Shown here in pieces: positions 1 through 5,980 of a stretch of DNA of 5,994 nucleotides. The notes beneath the pieces were generated by a model. The model ran no database searches, was not told the origin of the DNA, and was given only the letters and a program-made list of their open reading frames with translations. The stretch is from CAYSYY01 sp964576115 [NCBI: uncultured Gemmatimonadota bacterium] (GTDB lineage Bacteria > Blakebacterota > Blakebacteria > Blakebacterales). A program made the translations under genes and the position numbers. The number at the start of each line of letters is the position of its first letter. Position 1 is the stretch's first letter. Location: positions 1-5,994 of the forward strand of contig CAZNUA010000100.1 of assembly GCA_964576115.1 (NCBI GenBank), given 5' to 3'.

Positions 1-378
1 TTCACCTTCGAGCGGGGCCAGGGGGGCGATGATCTCCGACTCGGGCTCGCCGGCGCGGATGTAATCGGAGAAAAAGGTACCCAGCATGCCCAGGTCGTGC
101 TCGCCCTCGTGAGCGTGCCGGGTGAAGAAGACCGGAGCGCCGTCCGAGCGCCAGGCCGCGAGCAGGGCGGCGATCCGGGGCACGGCCGGTTCGCTCCAGG
201 GCAGGTAGCAGCGCCCGGCCGGATCGGCGAAGTAGCGGAGCATATCGATCACGAGCAGGGCGCAGCGACCCCGCCGGGGGCGCAGGTGGGGCCGGGGGGG
301 TGTGTGGGAGCGAATGTGCTCGAGCCACCCTGCCGCCCGGGTTTCGAAATCCCCGGGATCTGACGTATCGACACGCAC
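1..378 (-). CDS. Isochorismatase-fold cysteine hydrolase, N-terminal part (cut by window edge)
   Basis: The minus strand encodes 126 residues running off the left edge. Residues 40-46 read ALLVIDM, the typical first beta strand of the isochorismatase-like hydrolase family, and D45 would be the first member of the family's Asp-Lys-Cys catalytic triad. The stretch AVPRIAALLAAWRSDGAPVF followed by FTRHAH matches the next helix and strand of the fold. The catalytic Lys and Cys lie beyond the window, so activity cannot be judged. Members hydrolyse amides, vinyl ethers or other small substrates (nicotinamidase, isochorismatase, N-carbamoylsarcosine amidase and many unassigned ones), so the substrate is unknown. 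I chose the GTG at 378 because a GGAGG lies 11 bases upstream (390-394) and no in-frame ATG precedes the conserved core. The spacing is slightly long, so the start is moderately sure. Residues 1-38 are a longer than usual N-terminal extension. The gene is divergent from the glycosyltransferase at 459. Confidence 0.8.
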   Translation of the reverse strand, partial: MRVDTSDPGDFETRAAGWLEHIRSHTPPRPHLRPRRGRCALLVIDMLRYFADPAGRCYLPWSEPAVPRIAALLAAWRSDGAPVFFTRHAHEGEHDLGMLGTFFSDYIRAGEPESEIIAPLAPLEGE

Positions 379-406
379 GAGTCCGATATCCTCCCTTCCG
401 GCTGGG

Positions 407-416
407 ATGATATCAT
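407..416. promoter_or_regulatory. AT-rich palindrome with candidate overlapping -10 elements
   Basis: ATGATATCAT is a perfect 10-base palindrome within a short AT-rich island between two divergent genes. On the minus strand TATGAT (417-412) and on the plus strand CATAAT (414-419) each match five of six positions of a sigma-70 -10 box. They would give leaders of roughly 25-35 bases to the GTG at 378 and the ATG at 459. I found no convincing -35 hexamer at 16-18 bases on either strand, so the promoter reading is tentative. An operator for a dimeric regulator is the alternative. Confidence 0.3.
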
Positions 417-420
417 AATT

Positions 421-437
421 GTTCGATCGACTCGAAC
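421..437. repeat. Inverted repeat GTTCGA-N5-TCGAAC in the divergent spacer
   Basis: Two perfect 6-base arms, GTTCGA (421-426) and TCGAAC (432-437), flank the 5-base spacer TCGAC. The repeat lies just downstream of the candidate plus-strand -10 and 11 bases before the GGAGG of the glycosyltransferase gene. It could be a dimeric-repressor operator overlapping the transcription start, or a small hairpin in the leader. Arms this short and rich in CG can also arise by chance in GC-rich DNA. Confidence 0.35.
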
Positions 438-447
438 CTCTCATCCC

Positions 448-452
448 GGAGG
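448..452 (+). promoter_or_regulatory. Shine-Dalgarno of the glycosyltransferase gene
   Basis: GGAGG ends 6 bases before the ATG at 459. This ideal site and spacing favours that start over the in-frame ATG at 510 (residue 18), which has no comparable site. Confidence 0.8.
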
Positions 453-458
453 TACCCG

Positions 459-1718
459 ATGCGTTTCTCGACCGCCATCCGCCAGCCCGTCCGCCGCCGG
501 ATCGAGCGGATGGAACGGGCCGACATCCTGGTCGGCATCCCCTGTTTCAACAACGACTCCACCATCGCCCATGTCGTCGAGGCCGTCGAGGAGGGTCTGC
601 ACGCCCGTTTCGGCGACCGACGCGGTGTGGTCATGGTGGCCGACGGAGGTTCGGTCGACGATTCTCGCGAAGAAGCCGAGAATCTCGAACCGCGCCCCTG
701 GATCGAGCGGGTGGTCCATATCTACCGCGGAGTGCCGGGCAAGGGGAGCGCGGTACGGGCCATCTTCGAAGCTGCCGACCTGCTCGAGGCGAAAGCCTGC
801 GTGCTCTTCGACTCCGATCTGCGGTCGATCACGCCCGATTGGGTGGCCCACATGGCCGGAGGCATCCTGGACGACGGGTACGATTACATCGCACCCTTTT
901 ACAAGCGGTATAAGTACGACGGCACCATCACCAACAACATCGTCTACAATCTCACCCGGGCTCTATACGGCTACCGCGTGCGCCAGCCGATCGGCGGCGA
1001 TTTCGCCCTCTCCCTGCCGCTGGTGCGCAAGCTCCTGCTGCAGGATGTCTGGGAGAGCGACATCGCCCGCTTCGGCATCGACATCTGGCTTACCTCTACC
1101 GCCATGGTCGAGCAGACGGCCATCGCCCAGGCCAACCTGGGGGTGAAGATCCACGACGCGAAGGATCCGGCCGAGGCTCTCGGACCGATGTTCCGGCAGG
1201 TGGTCAGTACCCTTTTCATCCTGATGGAGCGGCACGAGAACGTGTGGATGCGGGTCGAGGGGAGCAGTGAGGTACCGGTGATCGGTCCCCCGGTCGAGAT
1301 CGAACCGGTTCCCTTCACCATCAACGTCGAGAAACTGGTCGGGGATTTCAGAACGGGGTATGCCAACTACAACGAGGTCTGGAAGAAGATCATCGCCGCC
1401 GAGGATTTCGCCGTCATCACCGCCCTGACCCAGGAACCGGTCGAGGCCTTTCTCTTCCCGGTCGAATCATGGTGCCGCATCCTCTACGACCTGTCCGTGG
1501 CCTATCACACCTGGGAGGGGAACCGCGAGTTACTGGTCAGCCTCATGACCCCGCTCTACTTCGCCCGGATCGCCTCGTTCGTGAACCGAACCCGGGAGAT
1601 GTCCAACGACGAGGCCGAGGAGGTCGTCGAGGAACAGGCCCGGGTTTTCGAGGAAATGAAGGCTTATCTGCTCGAACGTTGGCTCGACGCTTCCGGGAGA
1701 GACGACGAGCGGTCATGA
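459..1718 (+). CDS. GT-A glycosyltransferase of the mannosylglycerate / glucosylglycerate synthase type
   Basis: The 419-residue protein has a GT-A nucleotide-sugar-binding fold. Residues 23-32 (ILVGIPCFNN) form the first strand and loop, 94-100 (GKGSAVR) match the GKG segment of this group, and DSD at 118-120 is the metal-binding DxD motif. RQPIGGDF (175-182), FGID (205-208) and the KIHDAKDP segment with H232 follow in the order expected for mannosylglycerate synthase (GT78, Rhodothermus type) and glucosyl-3-phosphoglycerate synthase (GT81). The helical C-terminal region (about 285-405) also resembles that of the GT78 enzyme. This is from remembered family sequences, not an alignment. Those enzymes move mannose or glucose from a nucleotide sugar to D-glycerate or 3-phosphoglycerate, making compatible solutes. 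Acceptor-site residues appear to differ here (see findings), so donor and acceptor are unassigned. There is no signal peptide or membrane segment, so it is cytoplasmic. Its TGA overlaps the ATG of the antiporter gene, indicating one operon. Confidence 0.8.
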   Translation: MRFSTAIRQPVRRRIERMERADILVGIPCFNNDSTIAHVVEAVEEGLHARFGDRRGVVMVADGGSVDDSREEAENLEPRPWIERVVHIYRGVPGKGSAVRAIFEAADLLEAKACVLFDSDLRSITPDWVAHMAGGILDDGYDYIAPFYKRYKYDGTITNNIVYNLTRALYGYRVRQPIGGDFALSLPLVRKLLLQDVWESDIARFGIDIWLTSTAMVEQTAIAQANLGVKIHDAKDPAEALGPMFRQVVSTLFILMERHENVWMRVEGSSEVPVIGPPVEIEPVPFTINVEKLVGDFRTGYANYNEVWKKIIAAEDFAVITALTQEPVEAFLFPVESWCRILYDLSVAYHTWEGNRELLVSLMTPLYFARIASFVNRTREMSNDEAEEVVEEQARVFEEMKAYLLERWLDASGRDDERS

Positions 1719-2713
1719 TCACCCTGCTGCTCCTGAGCGGTCTGGCGGTGCTCATACTCGGCGGCGAGCTATTGGTGCGGGGATCCTCCCGGCTGGCCCG
1801 GCGCCTGGGCACCTCCCACCTGGTGATCGGCCTTACCGTGGTTGCCTTCGGGACCAGCGCCCCCGAGCTGGCGGTCAGCACCGTGGCCACGTTGCGCGGC
1901 GCTCCGGCAATCGCCCTGGGCAATGTGGTAGGGAGCAATATCGTCAACATCCTGCTCATCCTGGGATTCTCAGCCGTGCTGGCTCCCCTGGCGGTCTCGC
2001 ACCGGCTGGTGCGGATCGAGGTACCGCTCGTCATCGTCATCTCCGGCCTGGTCTTCCTGCTCGCCCTCGATTCCGTCCTCGGCCGCCTCGAGGGGCTGCT
2101 CCTGCTGGCCGGGCTCATCCTTTACCTCGTTGTGTTCATCCGTCTGGCGCTGGCAGGGCGGACCAGCCGGGCTGGATCGGCGGAGTCGGCCGAACCGTTT
2201 ATCGACCCGGCTTCTCGCTCACCGGTACCCTCTCCCGGCTCCGGATCTTCCCCGCTCCTGCTCCATCTTGCCCTCATCGCTGCAGGACTGATCCTGCTCA
2301 TCATCGGTTCGAGGTGGCTGGTCCTGGGAGCGGTCGAACTGGCGGCGCTGGTGGGAATCAGCAGCCTCGTGGTGGGACTCACCGTCGTGGCGGTGGGTAC
2401 CTCCCTGCCCGAGCTGGCCACATCGGTCATCGCCGTGCTGCGGGGGGAGCGGGAGATTGCGGTCGGCAATATCCTCGGAAGCAACCTCTTCAATCTGCTG
2501 GCTGTCCTCGGCTGCTCTGCTGCCCTCGCGCCGCAGGGGATCCCGGTCCCGCGACCCGCCCTGACGTTCGACCTGCCGGTCATGCTCATTGCAGCAGCCG
2601 TCTGTCTACCGGTTTTCATCACCGGCCGGGTCGTCAGCCGCCGGGAGGGGCTCCTCTTCCTGGCCGGGTATGCTGCATATCTGATGGGGCTTTTTCTCGG
2701 ATCGACGGGGTAG
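1715..2713 (+). CDS. Sodium/calcium-type cation antiporter, CaCA family (YrbG-like)
   Basis: This 332-residue inner-membrane protein has the inverted-repeat architecture of the CaCA family. The first alpha-repeat reads GLTVVAFGTSAPE (39-51) followed by GNVVGSN (69-75). The second reads GLTVVAVGTSLPE (221-233) followed by GNILGSN (251-257). The two repeat glutamates, E51 and E233, are the expected ion-binding residues. About ten hydrophobic segments are split by a polar, Ser/Pro-rich loop at about 147-179, the usual cytoplasmic loop, here short. Length is normal for bacterial and archaeal members. The family exchanges Ca2+ (or K+) for Na+ or H+. The exact ions cannot be read from sequence. I chose the ATG at 1715, which overlaps the upstream stop as ATGA and begins the first membrane helix directly. 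The frame is open upstream to 1469, but that part overlaps the glycosyltransferase and is not plausible protein. Weak local ribosome-binding sequence suggests translational coupling. Confidence 0.92.
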   Translation: MITLLLLSGLAVLILGGELLVRGSSRLARRLGTSHLVIGLTVVAFGTSAPELAVSTVATLRGAPAIALGNVVGSNIVNILLILGFSAVLAPLAVSHRLVRIEVPLVIVISGLVFLLALDSVLGRLEGLLLLAGLILYLVVFIRLALAGRTSRAGSAESAEPFIDPASRSPVPSPGSGSSPLLLHLALIAAGLILLIIGSRWLVLGAVELAALVGISSLVVGLTVVAVGTSLPELATSVIAVLRGEREIAVGNILGSNLFNLLAVLGCSAALAPQGIPVPRPALTFDLPVMLIAAAVCLPVFITGRVVSRREGLLFLAGYAAYLMGLFLGSTG

Positions 2714-2719
2714 TGTCGG

Positions 2720-3589
2720 TCAGCGCACGATCCCGACCGTGATGGTAGCGACACCGTCGAGTTCGACCACCGCTGCCGCGGCTTCGACCTCGATCCCTCC
2801 GCTCGATTTCTCATGCTCCTCGTACGAGAGAACGAGACCGGTGGCAGCCTCCACGAGAATCGTGGCGGTGCGGGTGCCGGTCATCGCCATGACGGCCGGA
2901 TAACCCGAAAGCTCTCCTTCACCGGTGAACCTGACCCCGGCGGTGACCTCGATCTGCAGCGCCTCTACCCCATTGACAGTGGTGCGCCCGGTACACCGGA
3001 AAGAATCGGTGACGGCATATTCCAGGTCGAAGGTGGAGCGGGCGGCCGGCCAGGAGCGCTCCCGGGTCCATTCGGTACCGGGGGTCAGTTCGCCCTCGGG
3101 ATGGTAGAGAAAGAGGCGCTGGAGTTCGGATATGAACCAGCCGGTCCCACCCAGTTCGCGAATGGCCACATTCCAGCTCAGACCGTCGGCCGAAGCGATG
3201 CCGCCGCGGGGATCGAAGTGAACCACGGCCTGGATCTGGTTGGCCTCGGTTATCCAGACAGGCGAGCTACCCGGATCGCGGTGCAGGGCGGCCTCGCTGA
3301 CGGTGATCCGGCATGACGAAGCATCGAGCGGTTCGATCGTCCAGGTCATCTGCAGCCGGGATCGGTTTTCAGTGGGTTGCTGACCGGGCAACGCGGTGCT
3401 CTGGGTCTTGTCCGCCCGGTAGGTATAGGTCCGGGTATCACCGGCCTGATCCCCGTCTGCCGCAGCCTGCCCCGCAACCGTTCCGGTCGGGCCCACCAGG
3501 AGAACCAGGCCCAGACCGAGAGCCACAACGATCAGGCCCGGCCGCCTGCGATCAATATCTTTGTCCGTGCTGTAGAAACCGCTCATCAT
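2720..3589 (-). CDS. Exported beta-rich protein of unknown function (possibly DUF6263-like)
   Basis: The 289-residue protein begins with a short polar segment, three arginines (14-16) and a hydrophobic stretch (about 19-33). A possible signal-peptidase site lies near 38-42 (VAGQA), so it is secreted or N-terminally anchored. No lipobox cysteine is seen. The mature part is rich in alternating hydrophobic/polar beta-strand patterns. It includes TYTYRA near the start, AVVHFDPRGGIASADGL (121-137), a LTPGTEW turn (168-174) and a late strand ending in EAATGLVLSYEE (247-258). This order (YxY start, FDPxG, PGxxW, closing TGxxL) recalls DUF6263-type proteins from memory, but I cannot confirm it. There is no catalytic motif. 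Two methionines in tandem (ATGATG at 3589 and 3586) follow a GGTGGGTGG sequence, and the first is taken as start. The frame stays open upstream to 4108, but that extension is Arg-rich noise. Its stop lies 6 bases from the convergent antiporter stop. Confidence 0.72.
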   Translation of the reverse strand: MMSGFYSTDKDIDRRRPGLIVVALGLGLVLLVGPTGTVAGQAAADGDQAGDTRTYTYRADKTQSTALPGQQPTENRSRLQMTWTIEPLDASSCRITVSEAALHRDPGSSPVWITEANQIQAVVHFDPRGGIASADGLSWNVAIRELGGTGWFISELQRLFLYHPEGELTPGTEWTRERSWPAARSTFDLEYAVTDSFRCTGRTTVNGVEALQIEVTAGVRFTGEGELSGYPAVMAMTGTRTATILVEAATGLVLSYEEHEKSSGGIEVEAAAAVVELDGVATITVGIVR

Positions 3590-3649
3590 TGCCACCCACC
3601 TCGTTCGATCGTGATGTTTTCGATGGTGTCGTCTTCTGGTACGCACTCC

Positions 3650-3664
3650 TTTAGACGGCCTAAA
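3650..3664. repeat. Inverted repeat TTTAG-N5-CTAAA upstream of the exported protein gene
   Basis: TTTAG (3650-3654) and CTAAA (3660-3664) are perfect 5-base arms around ACGGC, about 60 bases upstream of the minus-strand start at 3589. The AT-rich arms stand out from the GC-rich surroundings and sit where a promoter or operator would be. The function is not shown, and chance is possible for arms this short. Confidence 0.25.
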
Positions 3665-3708
3665 AGAAGAAAAGGTTTCAGCCCTCTGTCGGAGATCCGA
3701 TCCTGCCT

Positions 3709-3726
3709 CACCGGAATCGGCCGGTG
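3709..3726. repeat. Inverted repeat CACCGG-N6-CCGGTG in the divergent spacer
   Basis: Perfect 6-base arms (3709-3714 and 3721-3726) surround the 6-base spacer AATCGG. The repeat lies about 100 bases upstream of the GTG at 3825 and 120 bases upstream of the start at 3589. It could form a hairpin or bind a dimeric regulator. No T-run follows on either strand, so it does not look like an intrinsic terminator. Confidence 0.25.
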
Positions 3727-3824
3727 CACGGAACCTCATCGGTGGTGAGCCGTACATTGTGGTAACGACAGGGACGGAAGCATCCAGACGATCATGAGGC
3801 TTTAACCGTAACCGGGCGGTCCAC

Positions 3825-5840
3825 GTGCGCCGGCAGCCAATCCCCCTCATCAGAGCCTTCAACCGGACCACGGCCGCTATGCTTCTGGTGGCGGTTTTCA
3901 GTCTTTTGGTGATGAGTACGCCTGTGTACGCCGAGCAGGCCCCTCCGCCTGAACCGGCCGCCGCCGAACCGGTCACCGGGTTCTCCTCCGCCGACTGCCC
4001 GACCCAATTATCCCTGGTCCCGGTCACCTGGCTGGATACCACGCCTCGGATCGACGGTCGTCTCGATCCCGAACTGGAGCACCTGCCGATCCGCACTTTC
4101 CCGGTCATAGAGAACCTCTCTCGAGAGCCGGAGGTTCCCGGGGCGCGCTGGCGGATCGGCTACGGGATCGATTTCCTCTACCTCTATCTCGAAGCCGACG
4201 CCGATGAGTTCACCTTCCGCGACCGGGCGTATCAGAACGGTGACGGCTTCCACCTGCTGATCGCCGACCCCCGCGCCGATGAGGCCCCGACCGACGAGTT
4301 CTACCTGCTGGCCTGCTCGGCTGTGAACGACCGGCGCCTGGAGTGGTCGCGCCGGATCTTCTGGTACTACAACGTCGATACCATCTTCCGGCGCACGAGC
4401 GAGGCCACCCGGCTGGAGTCCGCCGCCCAGGGGGGCACGATCGGTTTCGAACTCCTCCTGCCCTGGTCCGATGTACCCCCCTACCATCCCTGGCTCTCCG
4501 ACGGTATCGGCTTCAATCTCTGCTTCGTCAAGGCCCTGCCCGACGGTGGCCGGAGCCGGTATTCGGTTCTGGACGATCCCGACCTGCGGGCCGAGTACCG
4601 GCCGCGCCGCTATGCCCGGCTGACTTTCTCCGAGCCGGCTCCCGGATCCGAGGCCCGGACCTTCGTGCGCCCCGACGTGCGCCATGTCGTCCGCGGCCGA
4701 CCGGCGCAGGTCTCGGCAGCCACCCTCTCCGCCGGGCCTTTCGTGGAAAGCATCGACATTTTCATCGAATCGCCCGACCGCACCGGTCCCTCGGTCTGGA
4801 CCCGGATGGAGTACACCCTTTCGGCCGGTGTCGGCCGCTACACCTGGACCACTCCCGACCTGAACCTGCCCCCCGGCAACTATGTCCTGCGCTATGAATC
4901 GGCCCAGAGCGGTATCAGCGGCCAGACCGATCTGACCGTCCGGCGCGCCTTCGATCCGGTCGCCCTGCTCTCACGCCTGGCCGAAGTGGACGGAACTCTG
5001 GCCGAGTCCAGCCGCACCACCCTGGCCCTGCATATCTACGAAACGGCCGAGGGACTCGATGGGCTCAAATCCTACGAGACCGGCGGAGCGCTCCTGACCG
5101 CCGTCGAGGATATCCTCCTGACGATCGAAGCCGCCGAAGCCGGCCGCGATCTGATCGCAGAACGGACCGGCTACGTGCGTCGGGCCTACCACTCAACACT
5201 CGACGGTTCACTGCAGCCTTATCTGGTCAAGATCCCCCGCCGGCTCGAAGAGGAACGCACCTATCCTCTCATCGTCTACCTGCATGGCAGCGCTTCGACC
5301 GAGCAGGACCTGCGCGGCTTCGATTTCCTCGTACCCGACGAAGCCTTCGGATTGGCTCCGTTCGGGCGCGGACCCTCGACGGGCTGGTGTACCGGGAACG
5401 CCCAGACCGACATCGCCGAGGCGATCGCGGCCGTGAGGGCCGCATTTCCGATCGATCCCGATCGGATCGTCCTGACCGGATTTTCGATGGGGGGGTACGG
5501 CGTGCTGCGGACCTGGCTCGACTCGCCCGCCGCATTCAGGGGCCTGGCGGTATTGAGCGGCGAGCCCTATCCCCTGCGCTCGCTCCAGCCTGCCGACGGC
5601 TGTCCCGATCTGCGCACCGCAGACCACGCCGCCCGCTTTGCCGGAGTACCCCTGTTCATCTATCACGGCGAGGCGGACCAAAACTGTCCCTACGACGACA
5701 TGCAGGCCTTCACGGCCGAACTGGAAGCGGCCGGAGCCCGGGTCACCTTCGTCACCGGCGCCGGTCAGGGACACGGCCAGCCCGACCGGGCCGCCCAGCG
5801 CCGCTATCTGACCTGGCTGCGCGAGATTCTGGAACGCTGA
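3825..5840 (+). CDS. Secreted multidomain esterase with CBM9/DOMON-like N-terminal domain
   Basis: The 671-residue protein starts with a Sec signal peptide: basic residues at 2-14, a hydrophobic core at 17-30 and a likely cleavage site VYA/EQ after residue 36. A Pro/Ala-rich linker (39-49) follows. Residues about 66-270 resemble a CBM9 or DOMON-type beta-sandwich, with PRIDGRLDPELE (74-85), a GDGFHLLI strand (139-146) and a closing RRYARLTFSE. Residues about 280-373 look like an Ig-like beta-sandwich and about 376-445 like a helical linker. The C-terminal alpha/beta-hydrolase (about 449-671) has PLIVYLHGS (481-489) for the oxyanion region, a GFSMGG nucleophile elbow with S554, D618 in GEADQNCPYDD, and H650 in QGHGQ. 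These give a complete Ser-Asp-His triad, like feruloyl-esterase, polyhydroxybutyrate-depolymerase or peptidase-type esterases. The substrate is probably an ester on an extracellular glycan or polymer, by inference. GTG at 3825 is the first start after an in-frame stop (3795), and only it supplies the basic n-region. The ATG at 3879 (residue 19) is the alternative. Confidence 0.85.
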   Translation: MRRQPIPLIRAFNRTTAAMLLVAVFSLLVMSTPVYAEQAPPPEPAAAEPVTGFSSADCPTQLSLVPVTWLDTTPRIDGRLDPELEHLPIRTFPVIENLSREPEVPGARWRIGYGIDFLYLYLEADADEFTFRDRAYQNGDGFHLLIADPRADEAPTDEFYLLACSAVNDRRLEWSRRIFWYYNVDTIFRRTSEATRLESAAQGGTIGFELLLPWSDVPPYHPWLSDGIGFNLCFVKALPDGGRSRYSVLDDPDLRAEYRPRRYARLTFSEPAPGSEARTFVRPDVRHVVRGRPAQVSAATLSAGPFVESIDIFIESPDRTGPSVWTRMEYTLSAGVGRYTWTTPDLNLPPGNYVLRYESAQSGISGQTDLTVRRAFDPVALLSRLAEVDGTLAESSRTTLALHIYETAEGLDGLKSYETGGALLTAVEDILLTIEAAEAGRDLIAERTGYVRRAYHSTLDGSLQPYLVKIPRRLEEERTYPLIVYLHGSASTEQDLRGFDFLVPDEAFGLAPFGRGPSTGWCTGNAQTDIAEAIAAVRAAFPIDPDRIVLTGFSMGGYGVLRTWLDSPAAFRGLAVLSGEPYPLRSLQPADGCPDLRTADHAARFAGVPLFIYHGEADQNCPYDDMQAFTAELEAAGARVTFVTGAGQGHGQPDRAAQRRYLTWLREILER

Positions 5841-5867
5841 TCATCCCATGGGCAACTGCACTTGGAG

Positions 5868-5882
5868 CCGGTTCGGGACCGG
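5868..5882. other. Short hairpin between convergent esterase and tRNA genes
   Basis: CCGGT (5868-5872) and ACCGG (5878-5882) form a perfect 5-base stem around TCGGG in the 53-base gap between the esterase stop and the tRNA 3' end. Position suits a transcription terminator, but neither strand has a following T-run, so an intrinsic terminator is not supported. Confidence 0.25.
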
Positions 5883-5893
5883 ATAAGAAGATC

Positions 5894-5980
5894 TGGCGGA
5901 GGGCCGGGGACTCGAACCCCGAAGGGCTTGCGCCCGGCGGTTTTCAAGACCGCTGCCTTACCAGTTAGGTCTAGCCCTCC
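5894..5980 (-). tRNA. tRNA-Ser (anticodon UGA), CCA encoded
   Basis: Read on the minus strand this 87-base gene folds as a class II tRNA. The acceptor stem pairs GGAGGGC (5980-5974) with GCCCTCC (5904-5898), followed by discriminator G and an encoded CCA (5896-5894). The anticodon stem-loop is GCGGT-CTTGAAA-ACCGC, with anticodon TGA at 5946-5944, which reads the serine codon UCA. The long variable arm has a GGGC-GCAA-GCCC hairpin, as expected for serine. The T arm is CGGGG-TTCGAGT-CCCCG. The discriminator G agrees with serine identity. The D arm is odd: it would be a perfect GCCT/AGGC stem around AACTGGTA except for one extra A at 5970. The anticodon is not the UCA of selenocysteine tRNA, and the D arm does not have the long stem of that tRNA. 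Only 14 bases upstream are visible, so the promoter is outside the window. Confidence 0.93.

Larger units (their letters stand above)
3590..3824. other. Divergent intergenic spacer between two genes for exported proteins
   Basis: These 235 bases separate two divergent genes for exported proteins and must hold both promoters unless the genes are driven from elsewhere. I could not identify a convincing -35/-10 pair on either strand. The spacer contains an AT-richer patch around 3647-3680 and two short inverted repeats, listed separately. Reading frames that cross it continue shadows of neighbouring genes and show no protein-like composition. Confidence 0.6.

Noticed and set aside
2-328. A 108-residue minus-strand frame rich in Arg and Pro.
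   Set aside because: It is the wrong frame of the cysteine hydrolase. The frame starting at GTG 378 gives the recognisable isochorismatase-fold sequence.
421-429. GTTCGATCG recurring at 421, 3331 and 3603 as a possible shared regulatory motif.
   Set aside because: One copy lies inside a coding region, and CGATCG-containing words are common in GC-rich DNA, so three copies in 6 kb is weak evidence.
441-851. Long antisense frames inside the glycosyltransferase, with similar ones inside the antiporter (2122-2814) and the esterase (4008-4685, 5208-5774).
   Set aside because: GC-rich coding DNA commonly leaves antisense frames open. These have low-complexity composition, no ribosome-binding sites and no recognisable domains.
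1469-1714. Upstream extension of the antiporter frame to 1469.
   Set aside because: It overlaps the glycosyltransferase gene, encodes Arg/Pro-rich sequence without hydrophobic segments, and the ATGA overlap start directly precedes the first membrane helix.
3590-4108. Upstream extension of the exported-protein frame to an ATG at 4108 (462 residues in total).
   Set aside because: The extension is rich in Arg and Ser with no domain-like pattern, runs antisense into the esterase gene, and would bury the obvious signal peptide. The ATGATG at 3589 has a purine-rich site just upstream.
5868-5882. Intrinsic terminator after the esterase gene.
   Set aside because: The stem is only five pairs and no T-run follows on either strand. 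It is kept only as a short hairpin.
5894-5980. Selenocysteine tRNA.
   Set aside because: The anticodon is TGA, not TCA, and the acceptor and D stems have serine-type lengths.
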